Positions 34,552-43,558 of a stretch of 64,000 bases of DNA are shown here, one piece after another. The stretch lies in NCBI GenBank assembly GCA_049324435.1, contig JBMOOQ010000060.1:82397-146396 (forward strand), given 5' to 3'. Position 1 is the stretch's first letter, and each line of letters begins with the position of its first letter. This DNA is from Pseudorhodoplanes sp049324435. GTDB lineage: Bacteria; Pseudomonadota; Alphaproteobacteria; Rhizobiales; Xanthobacteraceae. The notes beneath the pieces were generated by a model that did no database searches, had not been told where the DNA came from, and worked only from the letters and a program-made list of their open reading frames with translations. The translations under genes and the position numbers were made by a program.

Positions 34552-35973
34552 GTGGCTGACACCTCCTTCGACATCATCATCATCGGCTCGGGTCCCGGCG
34601 GCTATGTCACCGCAATCCGCGCCGCCCAGCTCGGCTTCAAGACCGCGATTGTCGAACGGTCGTTCCTCGGCGGCATCTGTTCGAACTGGGGCTGTATCCC
34701 GACCAAGGCGCTGCTGCGTTCGGCGGAAATCTTTCATTACATGCAGCATGCGAAGGATTACGGGTTGTCGGCCGACAATGTGAGGTTCGACCTGCCCGCG
34801 GTGATCAAGCGCTCGCGCGGGGTCGCGGGCCGCATGAATACCGGCGTCGGCTTTCTGATGAAGAAGAACAAGGTCAGCGTGATCTGGGGCGAAGCCGTGA
34901 TCGACGCGCCGGGCAGGATCACCGTCAAGGCGTCTGCTGTCGAAGCGCCGAAAGGCTCGCTTGGGCCGGGCAGCTATCAGGCCAAGCACATCATCGTGGC
35001 GACCGGCGCGCGGCCGCGCGTGATTCCGGGTCTTGAGCCGGACAAGAAGCTGGTCTGGACCTATTTCGAGGCGATGAATCCCGACAGGATGCCGAAGTCG
35101 CTCCTGGTCGTCGGCTCGGGCGCCATCGGTATCGAGTTCGCGTCGTTCTACCGCACCCTGGGCGCAGCCGTGACCGTGGTCGAGGTGCTGCCGCAAATCC
35201 TGCCGGCCGAAGATTCCGAGATCGCCGCCTTCGCGCGCAAGCAGTTCGAGAAGCAGGGCATGACGATTCTGTCCGGCGCCAAGGTCGTCAAGCTCGACAA
35301 GAAGACCGACAGCGTGGTTGCGACCATCGATGACGGCAAGGGCAAGACTCAGACGATCGAAGTCGATCGCGTCATTGCCGCGGTCGGCGTGGTCGGCAAT
35401 ATCGAAAATCTCGGGCTGGAAAAGCTCGGCGTGAAAACCGACCGCGGCACCATCGCGATCGACGGAATGTGCCGCACCAATGTGCCGGGCATCTACGCCA
35501 TCGGCGATGTCGCCGGCCCGCCGATGCTGGCACACAAGGCCGAACATGAGGGCGTGATCTGCGTCGAGGGCATCAAAGGACTGCATCCGCACCCGATGGA
35601 CAAGTCGCTCATTCCCGGCTGCACCTATTGCACCCCGCAAATCGCCTCGGTCGGTCTCACCGAACAGGCGGCCAGGGACAAGAAAATCGACATCCGGGTC
35701 GGCCGATTCCCGTTCATTGGCAACGGCAAGGCAGTCGCACTCGGCGAGGATCAGGGGCTTGCCAAGGTGATCTTCGACAGGAAGACCGGGCAACTGCTCG
35801 GCGCGCATCTCGCCGGTCCGGAAGTCACCGAACTGATCCAGGGATTTGTGGTCGCGATGAATCTCGAGACCACGGAAGAGGAACTGTTCCACACCATCTT
35901 CCCGCATCCGACGCTGTCGGAGACGATGAAGGAAGCGGTGCTCGATGCCTATGGCCGCGTCCTGAACATGTGA
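34552..35973 (+). CDS. lpdA: Dihydrolipoyl dehydrogenase (E3)
   Basis: This flavoprotein reoxidises dihydrolipoamide in pyruvate dehydrogenase and related complexes. The 473 residues show the FAD-binding FDIIIIGSGPGGYVTAIRAAQLG, the redox-active pair in GGICSNWGCIPTKALL, the NAD-binding VVGSGAIGIEFASFY, the second FAD motif TNVPGIYAIGDVAGPPMLAHKA and the C-terminal catalytic HTIFPHPTLSE. I choose the GTG at 34552 with GGAG 6 bases upstream; an open frame begins 17 codons earlier and crosses the 13-bp repeats. It sits near pdhABC and lipA. Confidence 0.95.
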   Translation: MADTSFDIIIIGSGPGGYVTAIRAAQLGFKTAIVERSFLGGICSNWGCIPTKALLRSAEIFHYMQHAKDYGLSADNVRFDLPAVIKRSRGVAGRMNTGVGFLMKKNKVSVIWGEAVIDAPGRITVKASAVEAPKGSLGPGSYQAKHIIVATGARPRVIPGLEPDKKLVWTYFEAMNPDRMPKSLLVVGSGAIGIEFASFYRTLGAAVTVVEVLPQILPAEDSEIAAFARKQFEKQGMTILSGAKVVKLDKKTDSVVATIDDGKGKTQTIEVDRVIAAVGVVGNIENLGLEKLGVKTDRGTIAIDGMCRTNVPGIYAIGDVAGPPMLAHKAEHEGVICVEGIKGLHPHPMDKSLIPGCTYCTPQIASVGLTEQAARDKKIDIRVGRFPFIGNGKAVALGEDQGLAKVIFDRKTGQLLGAHLAGPEVTELIQGFVVAMNLETTEEELFHTIFPHPTLSETMKEAVLDAYGRVLNM

Positions 35974-36013
35974 CGCGGCGCGCGCTTTGCGGCGGGCGGA
36001 GCGCGCTCTAAGC

Positions 36014-36334
36014 CTATCGTTGAATGGTCGCGGCGCGGCGTGGGCGCTTGCTTTCGACCACCACCACACGCGGCCGCGCCGACGCGCCGGCGGATGTGCC
36101 AGCTGAAATCACGGATCGCGTCATCTCCTTGCGCGCGGGAGCGGCGTTGCGGAAAGCCGCACGCACCTGATCCTGAGGCAGTCCCATCAGCGAGGAAGCA
36201 ATTTCGATCTGCTGCTCAATGTCGTCCGAAAGTCCCTGGGCCGCAGCGATGGCTTCTTCCAGGGTTGCTTCTTCATTCCTGACACGGCGCGGGCCGTATT
36301 TCGTCTTCCAGGCAGTGCCGTTCTTCTTGCTCAT
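36014..36334 (-). CDS. Conserved-looking protein of unknown function (106 aa)
   Basis: No family recognised. The 106 residues start MSKKNGTAWKTKYGPRRVR, with a basic N terminus, a helical acidic middle (EEATLEEAIAAAQGLSDDIEQQIEIASSLMGL) and a basic, Arg-rich tail (RPRVVVVESKRPRRAA). There are no membrane segments. It is convergent with lpdA 40 bases away. The start could be seven codons earlier (36355). A nucleic-acid-associated role would fit the charge pattern but is only a guess. Confidence 0.6.
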   Translation of the reverse strand: MSKKNGTAWKTKYGPRRVRNEEATLEEAIAAAQGLSDDIEQQIEIASSLMGLPQDQVRAAFRNAAPARKEMTRSVISAGTSAGASARPRVVVVESKRPRRAATIQR

Positions 36335-36480
36335 CGAATTGCCTTTAGCCGTCACGCTGCGGACTTAAGCACGGCCGTGTTGCATTGCAATGGCAAAATT
36401 GGTGCATCGCAACAGACGGATCCAGTGGTGACGATCCAAGCGCGCTCCGTCGCATTTTTGCAACGGCGCAGGTCCGGGAA

Positions 36481-37950
36481 TCACACCGTGTCGCGGTGCG
36501 AAATCTCAATCACCCGTGCGCGCTTCGCAAGCTCTTCGACAAGCGCGTTCGCCGCCATCCGATTCGGCCCGTCGAGATTGGCGTCCCATTCGTCCAGCAG
36601 ATAGATCGGCGCATCGGTATGCGCGACGATTTCCTGCAACGACTTGATCTGCCGCTCGCCGGAGGAAAATCCAGGCTTGCGCTTGCGCCGCTTCGGCGCC
36701 TCCTCGTCGTCGTCTTCTCCCGGGTCGGGCTCCTTGCTCGTAAACTGGAAGGCGAGCCGGTCCGTGGTCGGCCAGTAATAGGCGCGGTTCTTGATCTCAC
36801 CCTTCAGCGCAGCCAGCAGCGTGGATTTGCCGGAGCCGTTGCCGCCACGCACATTGATCCGGCCGGTCGGCGTGCCAAGCAGGAGACGCAACGCGTCATC
36901 GACCGAGGAAACGACCTGGACCTCGCCACCCTCGCGCAAAACCAGCCGGTCGAACTTGATGCGGCGATTGAAGTGCGAATCCGGCTCCGGCCGCATGTTG
37001 TCGGCAATGCCGCCGACGCGGGTCCAGGCCGCAAGCACGTCGTTGAAGTCGATCGCGAGCTGGTGCACCTCGTTGGTCATGTCGATCTGCCGTGGCAGGG
37101 TCGCCGCCATGCCTATCAGCAGCGCCGTGTTGCCGGCGTCACGGAACGCAATATAGGCCAGCGTCGTAAACACGATGGTGAGGCCGAAAATCGCGCCCGC
37201 CGCGCTGAGCCCTTCGCGCGCTACGATGACGCGGATCGCGGCCGTCAGGCAGCCGCGGGCGCGCTCCTTGAAACCCTTGAACCAGAGATGGAGATTGTAG
37301 CGGTTGCCGGCAAAGACATTGTCCCACAGCGTATAGCCATGGGCGGTGACGCGGTTGTTCCAGCGCTGGCTGTCGAGATAGATCTCGGTCACACGCTTGC
37401 GGACCAGAAACTGCAACAGGATCAGGACGGTGAACACCGTGCCATAGGCGAGGGGCAGCAGCCCGTCGATCTCCATGCCGAGCACGATCGAGTTGAAGAC
37501 GAGAGCGAGGAGAATTTTGAGCTGGCCTTCGACCTCGTACATCAACCGGTAGATGGTGTGGAACGTCTCGCCAGTCAGGAAGGGCTCGACCTGCTCACGC
37601 GCGTGACGGTCGCCGAGCAGCGCCGGAAAATGACGATTGTCGCGGGCAAATTTCGCAATGTAGAGACTGAAAACCCGCATGCCGGCACGCTCGGCATAGA
37701 TCCAGCTCACGGCGCCTGCCGCATAGGATGCGCACTGGACGACCAGAATCCAGATCAGGTCATAGACCAGCCGCTCGCCGCCGCCCTCGGCCACGTCCCG
37801 GCCGGCCTTGATCACCAGCCATGTGGTGGCCGCCGACAGCAGCGCCTCGACCACCAGCAGGGCGAAAGTTGCGTACATCGGCCCGCACAGGAAAAAGCGG
37901 ATAAACTGGAGCCTGGTAAAGGGCTCCCGGGTCGCGGCATCGCGGGTCAT
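36481..37950 (-). CDS. ABC exporter half-transporter with reduced nucleotide-binding domain
   Basis: This is an ATP-driven membrane transporter of unknown substrate: permease and ATPase in one chain of 489 residues. About residues 20-305 hold six predicted helices. The ATPase domain has Walker A GGNGSGKST (about 369-377), a signature FSSGERQ (about 428), Walker B IYLLDEWD (about 449) and the switch His in ISHRD (485), five residues from the end. Only about 55 residues separate Walker A from the signature, against roughly 90-95 in ordinary ABC proteins. The intervening piece is a charged low-complexity insert (GEDDDEEAPKRRKRK). A GTG two codons upstream is an alternative start. Divergent from lipA. 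Confidence 0.82.
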   Translation of the reverse strand: MTRDAATREPFTRLQFIRFFLCGPMYATFALLVVEALLSAATTWLVIKAGRDVAEGGGERLVYDLIWILVVQCASYAAGAVSWIYAERAGMRVFSLYIAKFARDNRHFPALLGDRHAREQVEPFLTGETFHTIYRLMYEVEGQLKILLALVFNSIVLGMEIDGLLPLAYGTVFTVLILLQFLVRKRVTEIYLDSQRWNNRVTAHGYTLWDNVFAGNRYNLHLWFKGFKERARGCLTAAIRVIVAREGLSAAGAIFGLTIVFTTLAYIAFRDAGNTALLIGMAATLPRQIDMTNEVHQLAIDFNDVLAAWTRVGGIADNMRPEPDSHFNRRIKFDRLVLREGGEVQVVSSVDDALRLLLGTPTGRINVRGGNGSGKSTLLAALKGEIKNRAYYWPTTDRLAFQFTSKEPDPGEDDDEEAPKRRKRKPGFSSGERQIKSLQEIVAHTDAPIYLLDEWDANLDGPNRMAANALVEELAKRARVIEISHRDTV

Positions 37951-38078
37951 TGGCACAGGGTCCGGCAGGTCAAGATCGATCGTGGGCCAACCCTAACCGC
38001 CTTGCGGTGAATGGGGGCAAAACGTAAGTAGGACGGAACCCGAGCTCCCGACGGCGCTCGCCTGTTATGAGGCCCCCG

Positions 38079-39029
38079 GTGACGGTTATCATCGACACCA
38101 TTTCCCGGCCGCGGCCGCGGCACCCGGAAAAAGCCAATCGGCCCGACACCCCGCTGTTGCGCAAGCCGGACTGGATCCGGGTCAAGGCGCCGGTCTCGAA
38201 GGGCTACGCCGCAACCCAGGCGATCGTCCGCGAAAACAAGCTCGTCACCGTCTGCGAGGAAGCCGGCTGCCCGAATATCGGCGAGTGCTGGGACAAGAAG
38301 CACGCCACCTTCATGATCATGGGCGACACCTGCACGCGGGCCTGCGCCTTCTGCAACGTCAAGACCGGGCTTCCGGGGCCGCTCGACCGTGCCGAGCCGG
38401 AGCATGTCGCGCAGGCCGTCGCCAAGCTTGGGCTCTCGCATGTGGTCATCACATCGGTCGATCGTGACGATCTGCCCGACGGCGGCGCCGATCATTTTGC
38501 GCAAACGATCGCGGCGATCCGCCGGTCATGCCCATCGACCACGATCGAAATCCTGACTCCGGATTTCCTGCGCAAGTACGGTGCGCTCGAACAGGTCGTC
38601 GCCGCCAAGCCCGATGTGTTCAACCACAATCTCGAAACCGTGCCGTCGCGCTATCTCACGGTGCGGCCGGGCGCGCGCTATTTCCACTCGATCCGGCTCC
38701 TCCAGCGCGTGAAGGAACTGGACCCGGCCATGTTCACCAAGTCAGGCATCATGGTGGGGCTTGGCGAGGAGCGCAATGAGGTGCTGCAGCTGATGGACGA
38801 TCTGCGCAGCGCCGATGTCGATTTTCTCACCATCGGGCAGTACCTGCAGCCCTCGCGCAAGCATCATCCGGTCGTGCGCTTCGTGCCGCCGGACGAATTC
38901 AGGTCTTACGAGACGATCGCCTATGCCAAAGGCTTCCTGATGGTCTCGGCCTCGCCGCTGACGCGTTCCTCGCATCATGCAGGGGAAGACTTTGCGCGCC
39001 TGAAAGCTGCGCGTCAGGCGAGAGCCTGA
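38079..39029 (+). CDS. lipA: Lipoyl synthase
   Basis: This radical SAM enzyme inserts two sulfur atoms into octanoyl groups on lipoyl domains. It has both iron-sulfur clusters: the auxiliary cluster CEEAGCPNIGEC and the radical-SAM CTRACAFCNV. The length from the GTG at 38079 (VTVIIDTISRPRPRHPEKANRPD) is 316 residues; this start has TGAGG upstream and agrees with homologues better than the ATG four codons before it (38067). It supplies lipoate to the PdhB and PdhC lipoyl domains encoded upstream. Confidence 0.95.
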   Translation: MTVIIDTISRPRPRHPEKANRPDTPLLRKPDWIRVKAPVSKGYAATQAIVRENKLVTVCEEAGCPNIGECWDKKHATFMIMGDTCTRACAFCNVKTGLPGPLDRAEPEHVAQAVAKLGLSHVVITSVDRDDLPDGGADHFAQTIAAIRRSCPSTTIEILTPDFLRKYGALEQVVAAKPDVFNHNLETVPSRYLTVRPGARYFHSIRLLQRVKELDPAMFTKSGIMVGLGEERNEVLQLMDDLRSADVDFLTIGQYLQPSRKHHPVVRFVPPDEFRSYETIAYAKGFLMVSASPLTRSSHHAGEDFARLKAARQARA

Positions 39030-39035
39030 TTGCGG

Positions 39036-39497
39036 ATGCCGGAATTCTCGACCACGCGCCGCGTCCGGCACAACGCCTCCGACATGTTCGATCTGGTGGC
39101 GGATGTCGAACGTTATCCGGAATTTCTGCCGCTCTGCAGTGGCATGAAGCTGCGCAGCCGCAAGGAGCAGGCCGAGGGTGTCGTGGTGATCGTTGCCGAC
39201 ATGACGGTCGCCTACAAGCTGATCCGGGAAACTTTCCGCAGCCGGGCGACGCTCGATCGCGCCAACCTGCAGATCCTCGTCGAATATCTCGACGGCCCGT
39301 TCAGCCGGATGGAAAACCGCTGGCAGTTTCATCCGGTCCAGGACTGGCTGTGCGATGTGACGTTCTTTATCTCGTACGAGTTCAGGAGCCGGATGCTCGG
39401 CATGCTGATGGGCGCGATGTTCGATACGGCGTTCCGGCGCTTCGCCGCCGCGTTTGAGCAGCGTGCGGACAAGATTTACGGGCGCAGGACCTCCTAG
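39036..39497 (+). CDS. ratA: RatA/Coq10-type START-domain protein
   Basis: This is a polyketide-cyclase/START-like protein of the family that includes mitochondrial Coq10 (ubiquinone binding) and E. coli RatA. The 153 residues show the family start TTRRVRHNASDMFDLVADVERYPEFLPLC and the end FDTAFRRFAAAFEQRADKIYG. It begins 6 bases after the lipA stop, its usual neighbour. A role in ubiquinone function is more likely than a toxin role, by family knowledge only. Confidence 0.88.
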   Translation: MPEFSTTRRVRHNASDMFDLVADVERYPEFLPLCSGMKLRSRKEQAEGVVVIVADMTVAYKLIRETFRSRATLDRANLQILVEYLDGPFSRMENRWQFHPVQDWLCDVTFFISYEFRSRMLGMLMGAMFDTAFRRFAAAFEQRADKIYGRRTS

Positions 39498-40016
39498 TCA
39501 TCCGCGCGGTGGCCGAGGCGCTTCGCGTTCGGCGAGATCGTGCAGCATGCGGAATGCCTGCAGCACCGACTGCTTGCGCACCGCGGATCGCCCGATGGCG
39601 CCGAACCGCTTCTCGGCATGAACAAGCTGCCCGGAGCGGGAGGCGGCCGCGAAATGCACAAGCCCAACCGGCTTTTGGGCGCTGCCACCATCCGGCCCTG
39701 CTATGCCCGTCACCGACACCGCAAGATCGACCGGGGCGCGCGTGATCGCTCCGCGTGCCATCTCCTCGGCGGTTTCGCGCGATACCGCGCCATGCGCCTT
39801 CAGCGTCGCGGCGGATACGCCGACCATGTCCTGCTTCGCCTGGTTGGAATAGGTGACGAAGCCGCGGTCGAGAATGCTGGAGGTACCGGGAATTTCGGTC
39901 AGTGTGCCGGCGACCAGTCCGGCGGTGCAGGATTCCACGGTTGCGACCGTGAGATGCTTTCGCCGGCAGATGTCGAGCAGCCGCTTTGCCGCGTCAACGA
40001 TGTCGTCGTCCACCAT
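39498..40016 (-). CDS. cinA: CinA-family nicotinamide-nucleotide amidohydrolase (PncC)
   Basis: It deamidates nicotinamide mononucleotide to nicotinate mononucleotide in pyridine-nucleotide salvage. The 172 residues contain only the CinA C-terminal domain, with ATVESCTAGLVAGTLTEIPGTSSILDRGFVTYSN and VSVTGIAGPDGGS. The stop abuts the ratA stop on the other strand with no gap. It lies 6 bases after ispDF, so is probably co-transcribed with it. Confidence 0.92.
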   Translation of the reverse strand: MVDDDIVDAAKRLLDICRRKHLTVATVESCTAGLVAGTLTEIPGTSSILDRGFVTYSNQAKQDMVGVSAATLKAHGAVSRETAEEMARGAITRAPVDLAVSVTGIAGPDGGSAQKPVGLVHFAAASRSGQLVHAEKRFGAIGRSAVRKQSVLQAFRMLHDLAEREAPRPPRG

Positions 40017-40022
40017 GGCCCG

Positions 40023-41192
40023 TCAACTCGCCGGAAGCCGGATCGTTGCGGTGGCGTAGGCCACCATGCCTTCGCGGCGGCCGATGAAGCCCATGGCCTC
40101 GTTGGTGGTCGCCTTGACGCCGACACGGTCCGGCGTGATCCCCGCGATCTTGGCGATGCTTTCGCGCATTGCGTCGCGATGCGGGCCGATCTTCGGCGCT
40201 TCGCTGACAACGGTAATATCGAGATGCGCGATCACACCGCCGCGCTTCGCAAGACGGTCGATGGCGAATTTCACAAAGCGGTCCGAGGTCGCGCCCTTCC
40301 ATTGCGGATCGCTCGGCGGAAAATGCGCGCCGATGTCGCCGTCGGCAAGCGCTCCCAGAATCGCATCGACAATTGCGTGGAGCACGACGTCGGCGTCCGA
40401 ATGGCCGGAGAGGCCATGGTCATGCGGGATGCGCAATCCGCCCAGCGTGACATGATCGCCCGGTCCAAATGAATGGACGTCGAAGCCCATGCCGGTGCGG
40501 ATATCGGAAAGGCGGTCTTGCAGCATGGTCTCGGCCCGCATGAAATCGTCCGGTGTGGTCAGTTTGAAGTTTCCGCTCTCGCCGTCGAATGTGGAGACGG
40601 CATGACCCGCCCATTCCATCAACGCGGCATCGTCGGTGAAATCGGAGCGGCCGGCCTGCGCGGCCTTGCGATGCGCGGCGATCAGCGGGGCAAAGGCGAA
40701 AGCCTGCGGCGTCTGCACGATGCGCAGTGTGTCGCGGTCGGCGGTGCCGACGATGGTTCCGTCCGGGGATACAGTCTTCACCGTATCGGTTACGCGCAGT
40801 GCCGGGATGGCGGCGCCGGTCCTGCGGGCAGCGTCGATGGCGCGCGCGATCAGCGCCGGCGAAGCGAAGGGGCGGGCGGCGTCATGGACGAGGACGAAGC
40901 CGGGACGCTTCGGTTCGAGCGCCTCAAGTCCGGCCAGCACCGAGGCCTGCCGGGTCTCGCCCCCGGCAACCGGCGGAGGCAGTTCCAGTCCTTCGGTCGC
41001 CTCGCTGTAGAGCTCGTGATCGTCCGGGTGAATGACGACCTGCAGCTGCGCCGGCGGGCACGGACCCGACAGCAGTGCCAGGCTGCGGCGAAGCGCGGAA
41101 ATCCCTGCAACCGGCCGGTACTGCTTCGGGATTCCGTCGCCGCTCCGCCGTCCGCGACCGGCGGCAACAATGACGGCAGACCAATCACTCAT
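40023..41192 (-). CDS. ispDF: Bifunctional IspD/IspF isoprenoid biosynthesis enzyme
   Basis: This fused enzyme of the MEP pathway acts at two non-consecutive steps: MEP cytidylyltransferase (residues 1 to about 225, VIVAAGRGRRSGDGIPKQY, VLVHDAARPFASPALI) and MECDP synthase (about 230-389, GMGFDVHSFGPGDHVTLGG, SGHSDADVVLHAIVDAILGA with metal-binding Asp/His). The fusion is typical of Alphaproteobacteria. It is divergent from dusB. Confidence 0.96.
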   Translation of the reverse strand: MSDWSAVIVAAGRGRRSGDGIPKQYRPVAGISALRRSLALLSGPCPPAQLQVVIHPDDHELYSEATEGLELPPPVAGGETRQASVLAGLEALEPKRPGFVLVHDAARPFASPALIARAIDAARRTGAAIPALRVTDTVKTVSPDGTIVGTADRDTLRIVQTPQAFAFAPLIAAHRKAAQAGRSDFTDDAALMEWAGHAVSTFDGESGNFKLTTPDDFMRAETMLQDRLSDIRTGMGFDVHSFGPGDHVTLGGLRIPHDHGLSGHSDADVVLHAIVDAILGALADGDIGAHFPPSDPQWKGATSDRFVKFAIDRLAKRGGVIAHLDITVVSEAPKIGPHRDAMRESIAKIAGITPDRVGVKATTNEAMGFIGRREGMVAYATATIRLPAS

Positions 41193-41343
41193 TCGACTAC
41201 CACGCTACCTCTGCATCGCGCCACGAGGCGTCATGCATATAATGTAATCCGGATTTTGCACTGCAGCACTTGTCAGACGACGAAAGTTGGCTAAACTCTA
41301 TGCATCAACAATGACGCCTATTTTTTGTGCAGACGCTGCAACC

Positions 41344-42396
41344 ATGAACGCCACCAAGTGTATCGAGGTCGGCGATCTCCAACTCCCCAATCCGGTCGTA
41401 CTGGCTCCGATGTCCGGTGTCACCGACGCGCCATTCCGCCGGTTGGCCGAGCGCCTCGGCGCGGGTCTAGTCGTATCCGAGATGGTGGCGACGTCCAAGC
41501 TGACGGAGGGCCGCCGCGATGCCGTGTTGCGCGCAGACGGCCGCGGCGTTGCCATTCACGCCATCCAGCTAGCCGGATGCGAGGCCCGCTGGATGGCCGA
41601 AGGCGCCCGGATCGCCGAGAGCGCAGGCGCAGACATCATTGACATTAACATGGGCTGTCCGGCGAAGCATGTCACCAACGGACAATCCGGGTCGGCGCTG
41701 ATGCGCGATCTCGATCACGCCCTGACCCTGATCGACGCGACCGTTGGCGCCGTGTCCGTTCCGGTCACGCTGAAGATGCGGCTCGGCTGGGATCGCGACA
41801 GCATGAATGCGCCGGAGCTCGCGCGGCGGGCGGAGGCGTCCGGCGTCAGGCTCGTGACCGTGCATGGCCGCACGCGCAATCAGTTTTACAAGGGCAAGGC
41901 CGACTGGAGCGCGGTGCGCGCCGTGAAGGATGCGGTGTCGATCCCGGTCGTCGTGAACGGCGATGTGACGACTTGCGCGGAAGCCCGCACCGCGCTTGCG
42001 CAATCCGGAGCGGACCTCGTCATGATCGGCCGGGCCGCACTCGGCCGGCCCTGGCTGCCCGGACAGGTCGCGCGCCATCTTGCCGGCGAAGCCGACGCCG
42101 GCGACCCGCCCCTGCAGGAGCAACACCACATCGCAAGCACGCTTTACCAGGAGATGGTGTCGCATCACGGCACCGAAATCGGCCGGCGTCACGCCCGCAA
42201 ACATCTCGCCGCGGCAATCGATGTTGCCGGCGAATGCGCCGGAGCTTCGGCCGACATGATTAAGTCGTGGCGCGCACAAGTGCTGACGGCGGATACGCCC
42301 GAAGCGACATTGCAATTGCTGTCGTCGGCTTTCGACGCCTTTCTGGCGATGCCACAGGCATCTTCGAAAGCGCATGGATTGAGGGCCGCGGCATGA
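41344..42396 (+). CDS. dusB: tRNA-dihydrouridine synthase B
   Basis: This flavoenzyme reduces uridine to dihydrouridine in the tRNA D-loop. The 350 residues begin MNATKCIEVGDLQLPNPVVLAPMSGVTDAPFRRLAERLGAG, with the catalytic Cys in INMGCPAKHVTNGQSGSALMRD and the FMN-binding VNGDVTT and MIGRAALGRPWL. Earlier in-frame ATGs exist at 41287 and 41311. It is the historical nifR3 position, first gene of a dusB-ntrB-ntrC operon. TATAAT at 41238-41243 may be the -10 of its promoter, though no good -35 was found. The last bases overlap ntrB as ATGA. Confidence 0.94.
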   Translation: MNATKCIEVGDLQLPNPVVLAPMSGVTDAPFRRLAERLGAGLVVSEMVATSKLTEGRRDAVLRADGRGVAIHAIQLAGCEARWMAEGARIAESAGADIIDINMGCPAKHVTNGQSGSALMRDLDHALTLIDATVGAVSVPVTLKMRLGWDRDSMNAPELARRAEASGVRLVTVHGRTRNQFYKGKADWSAVRAVKDAVSIPVVVNGDVTTCAEARTALAQSGADLVMIGRAALGRPWLPGQVARHLAGEADAGDPPLQEQHHIASTLYQEMVSHHGTEIGRRHARKHLAAAIDVAGECAGASADMIKSWRAQVLTADTPEATLQLLSSAFDAFLAMPQASSKAHGLRAAA

Positions 42397-43538
42397 GCCT
42401 GTCTGTCGCTCGCAATTCCGGAACACCGGAGGCCGTGGTGAATGCCTTGCCGTTGCCGGTCGTCGTGGTGGCGCCCGACGGCAAGATAATCGATGCGAAT
42501 GTCGCTGCCGAAAGCTTCTTCGAAGTCTCGGTCCCGCTGCTCAAGCGGCATCTGCTGCGTGAGTTGATTCCGTTTGGCAGCCCGCTGCTGTCACTGGTCG
42601 ATCAGGTGCGCGAGCACGGCGGCGCCGTGAATGAGTATCGCGTCGATCTGTCGACCCCGCGCAATCCGGGCGAACGTATCGTCGATCTGTATGTCGCGCC
42701 GCTGCCGGAGCGGGAAGGGCACGTCGTCGTAATGCTGCAGGAGCGCACCATCGCCGACAAAATGGACCGGCAGCTGACGCATCGCGGCGCCGCGCGCTCG
42801 GTGAGTGCGCTTGCATCGATGCTGGCACACGAGATCAAGAACCCGCTATCCGGCATCCGCGGTGCCGCGCAATTGCTCGAACAATCCGCCGGCGACGAAG
42901 ATAGGACGCTGACGCGGCTGATCTGCGATGAGGCCGACCGTATCGTGAAGCTGGTCGATCGGATGGAGGTGTTCGCCGACGAACGCCCGGTCGAACGCGC
43001 GCCGGTGAACATTCACGCGGTGCTCGAACATGTGAAGCGGCTCGCGCAGTCCGGCTTTGCACGTCATATCCGGTTCGTCGAGGAATACGACCCCTCGCTG
43101 CCCCCGGTTCTGGCCAACCGCGACCAGTTGATCCAGGTGTTCCTGAATCTCGTGAAGAACGCCGCCGAAGCCATTGGCGAGAGCGCGATCGATGGGGAAA
43201 TCCACATGACCACGGCGTTCCGGCCGGGTGTGCGGCTGACATTGCCGGGCAGCAGGTCCCGGGTCTCGCTGCCGATGGAATTCTGTATCAAGGACAACGG
43301 TCCGGGCGTTCCGGCAGATCTGCTGCCGCATCTGTTCGATCCGTTTGTGACGACCAAGACCTCAGGAACTGGCCTCGGTCTTGCATTGGTCGCGAAGATT
43401 ATTGGCGACCATGGCGGCATCATCGAATGCGAATCTCAATCCCGGCAAACCGTCTTCCGGGTCCTGATGCCGATGTATTCCGGGAATGGTTCCGAACCGG
43501 CTCCCGGCGGTCGTCCTGAAACGGCGGAGGCCCAATGA
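42393..43538 (+). CDS. ntrB: Nitrogen-regulation sensor kinase NtrB (GlnL)
   Basis: This cytoplasmic histidine kinase/phosphatase phosphorylates NtrC under nitrogen limitation and is itself controlled by PII protein. The 381 residues have a PAS domain (about 15-125), the dimerisation/phosphoacceptor helix with His146 in MLAHEIKNPLSGIRGAAQLLE, and an ATPase domain with KNAAEAIGE (N box), DNGPGVP and GTGLGLALV. The ATG overlaps the dusB stop (ATGA), which indicates translational coupling. Confidence 0.96.
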   Translation: MSLSVARNSGTPEAVVNALPLPVVVVAPDGKIIDANVAAESFFEVSVPLLKRHLLRELIPFGSPLLSLVDQVREHGGAVNEYRVDLSTPRNPGERIVDLYVAPLPEREGHVVVMLQERTIADKMDRQLTHRGAARSVSALASMLAHEIKNPLSGIRGAAQLLEQSAGDEDRTLTRLICDEADRIVKLVDRMEVFADERPVERAPVNIHAVLEHVKRLAQSGFARHIRFVEEYDPSLPPVLANRDQLIQVFLNLVKNAAEAIGESAIDGEIHMTTAFRPGVRLTLPGSRSRVSLPMEFCIKDNGPGVPADLLPHLFDPFVTTKTSGTGLGLALVAKIIGDHGGIIECESQSRQTVFRVLMPMYSGNGSEPAPGGRPETAEAQ

Positions 43539-43558
43539 CAATGAGCAGCCGAGGCTGA

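Noticed and set aside
41286..41303. Sigma54 promoter before dusB-ntrBC
   Set aside because: TTGGC...TGC elements are present, but the GG-to-GC spacing is one base too long and the rest of the consensus is missing.
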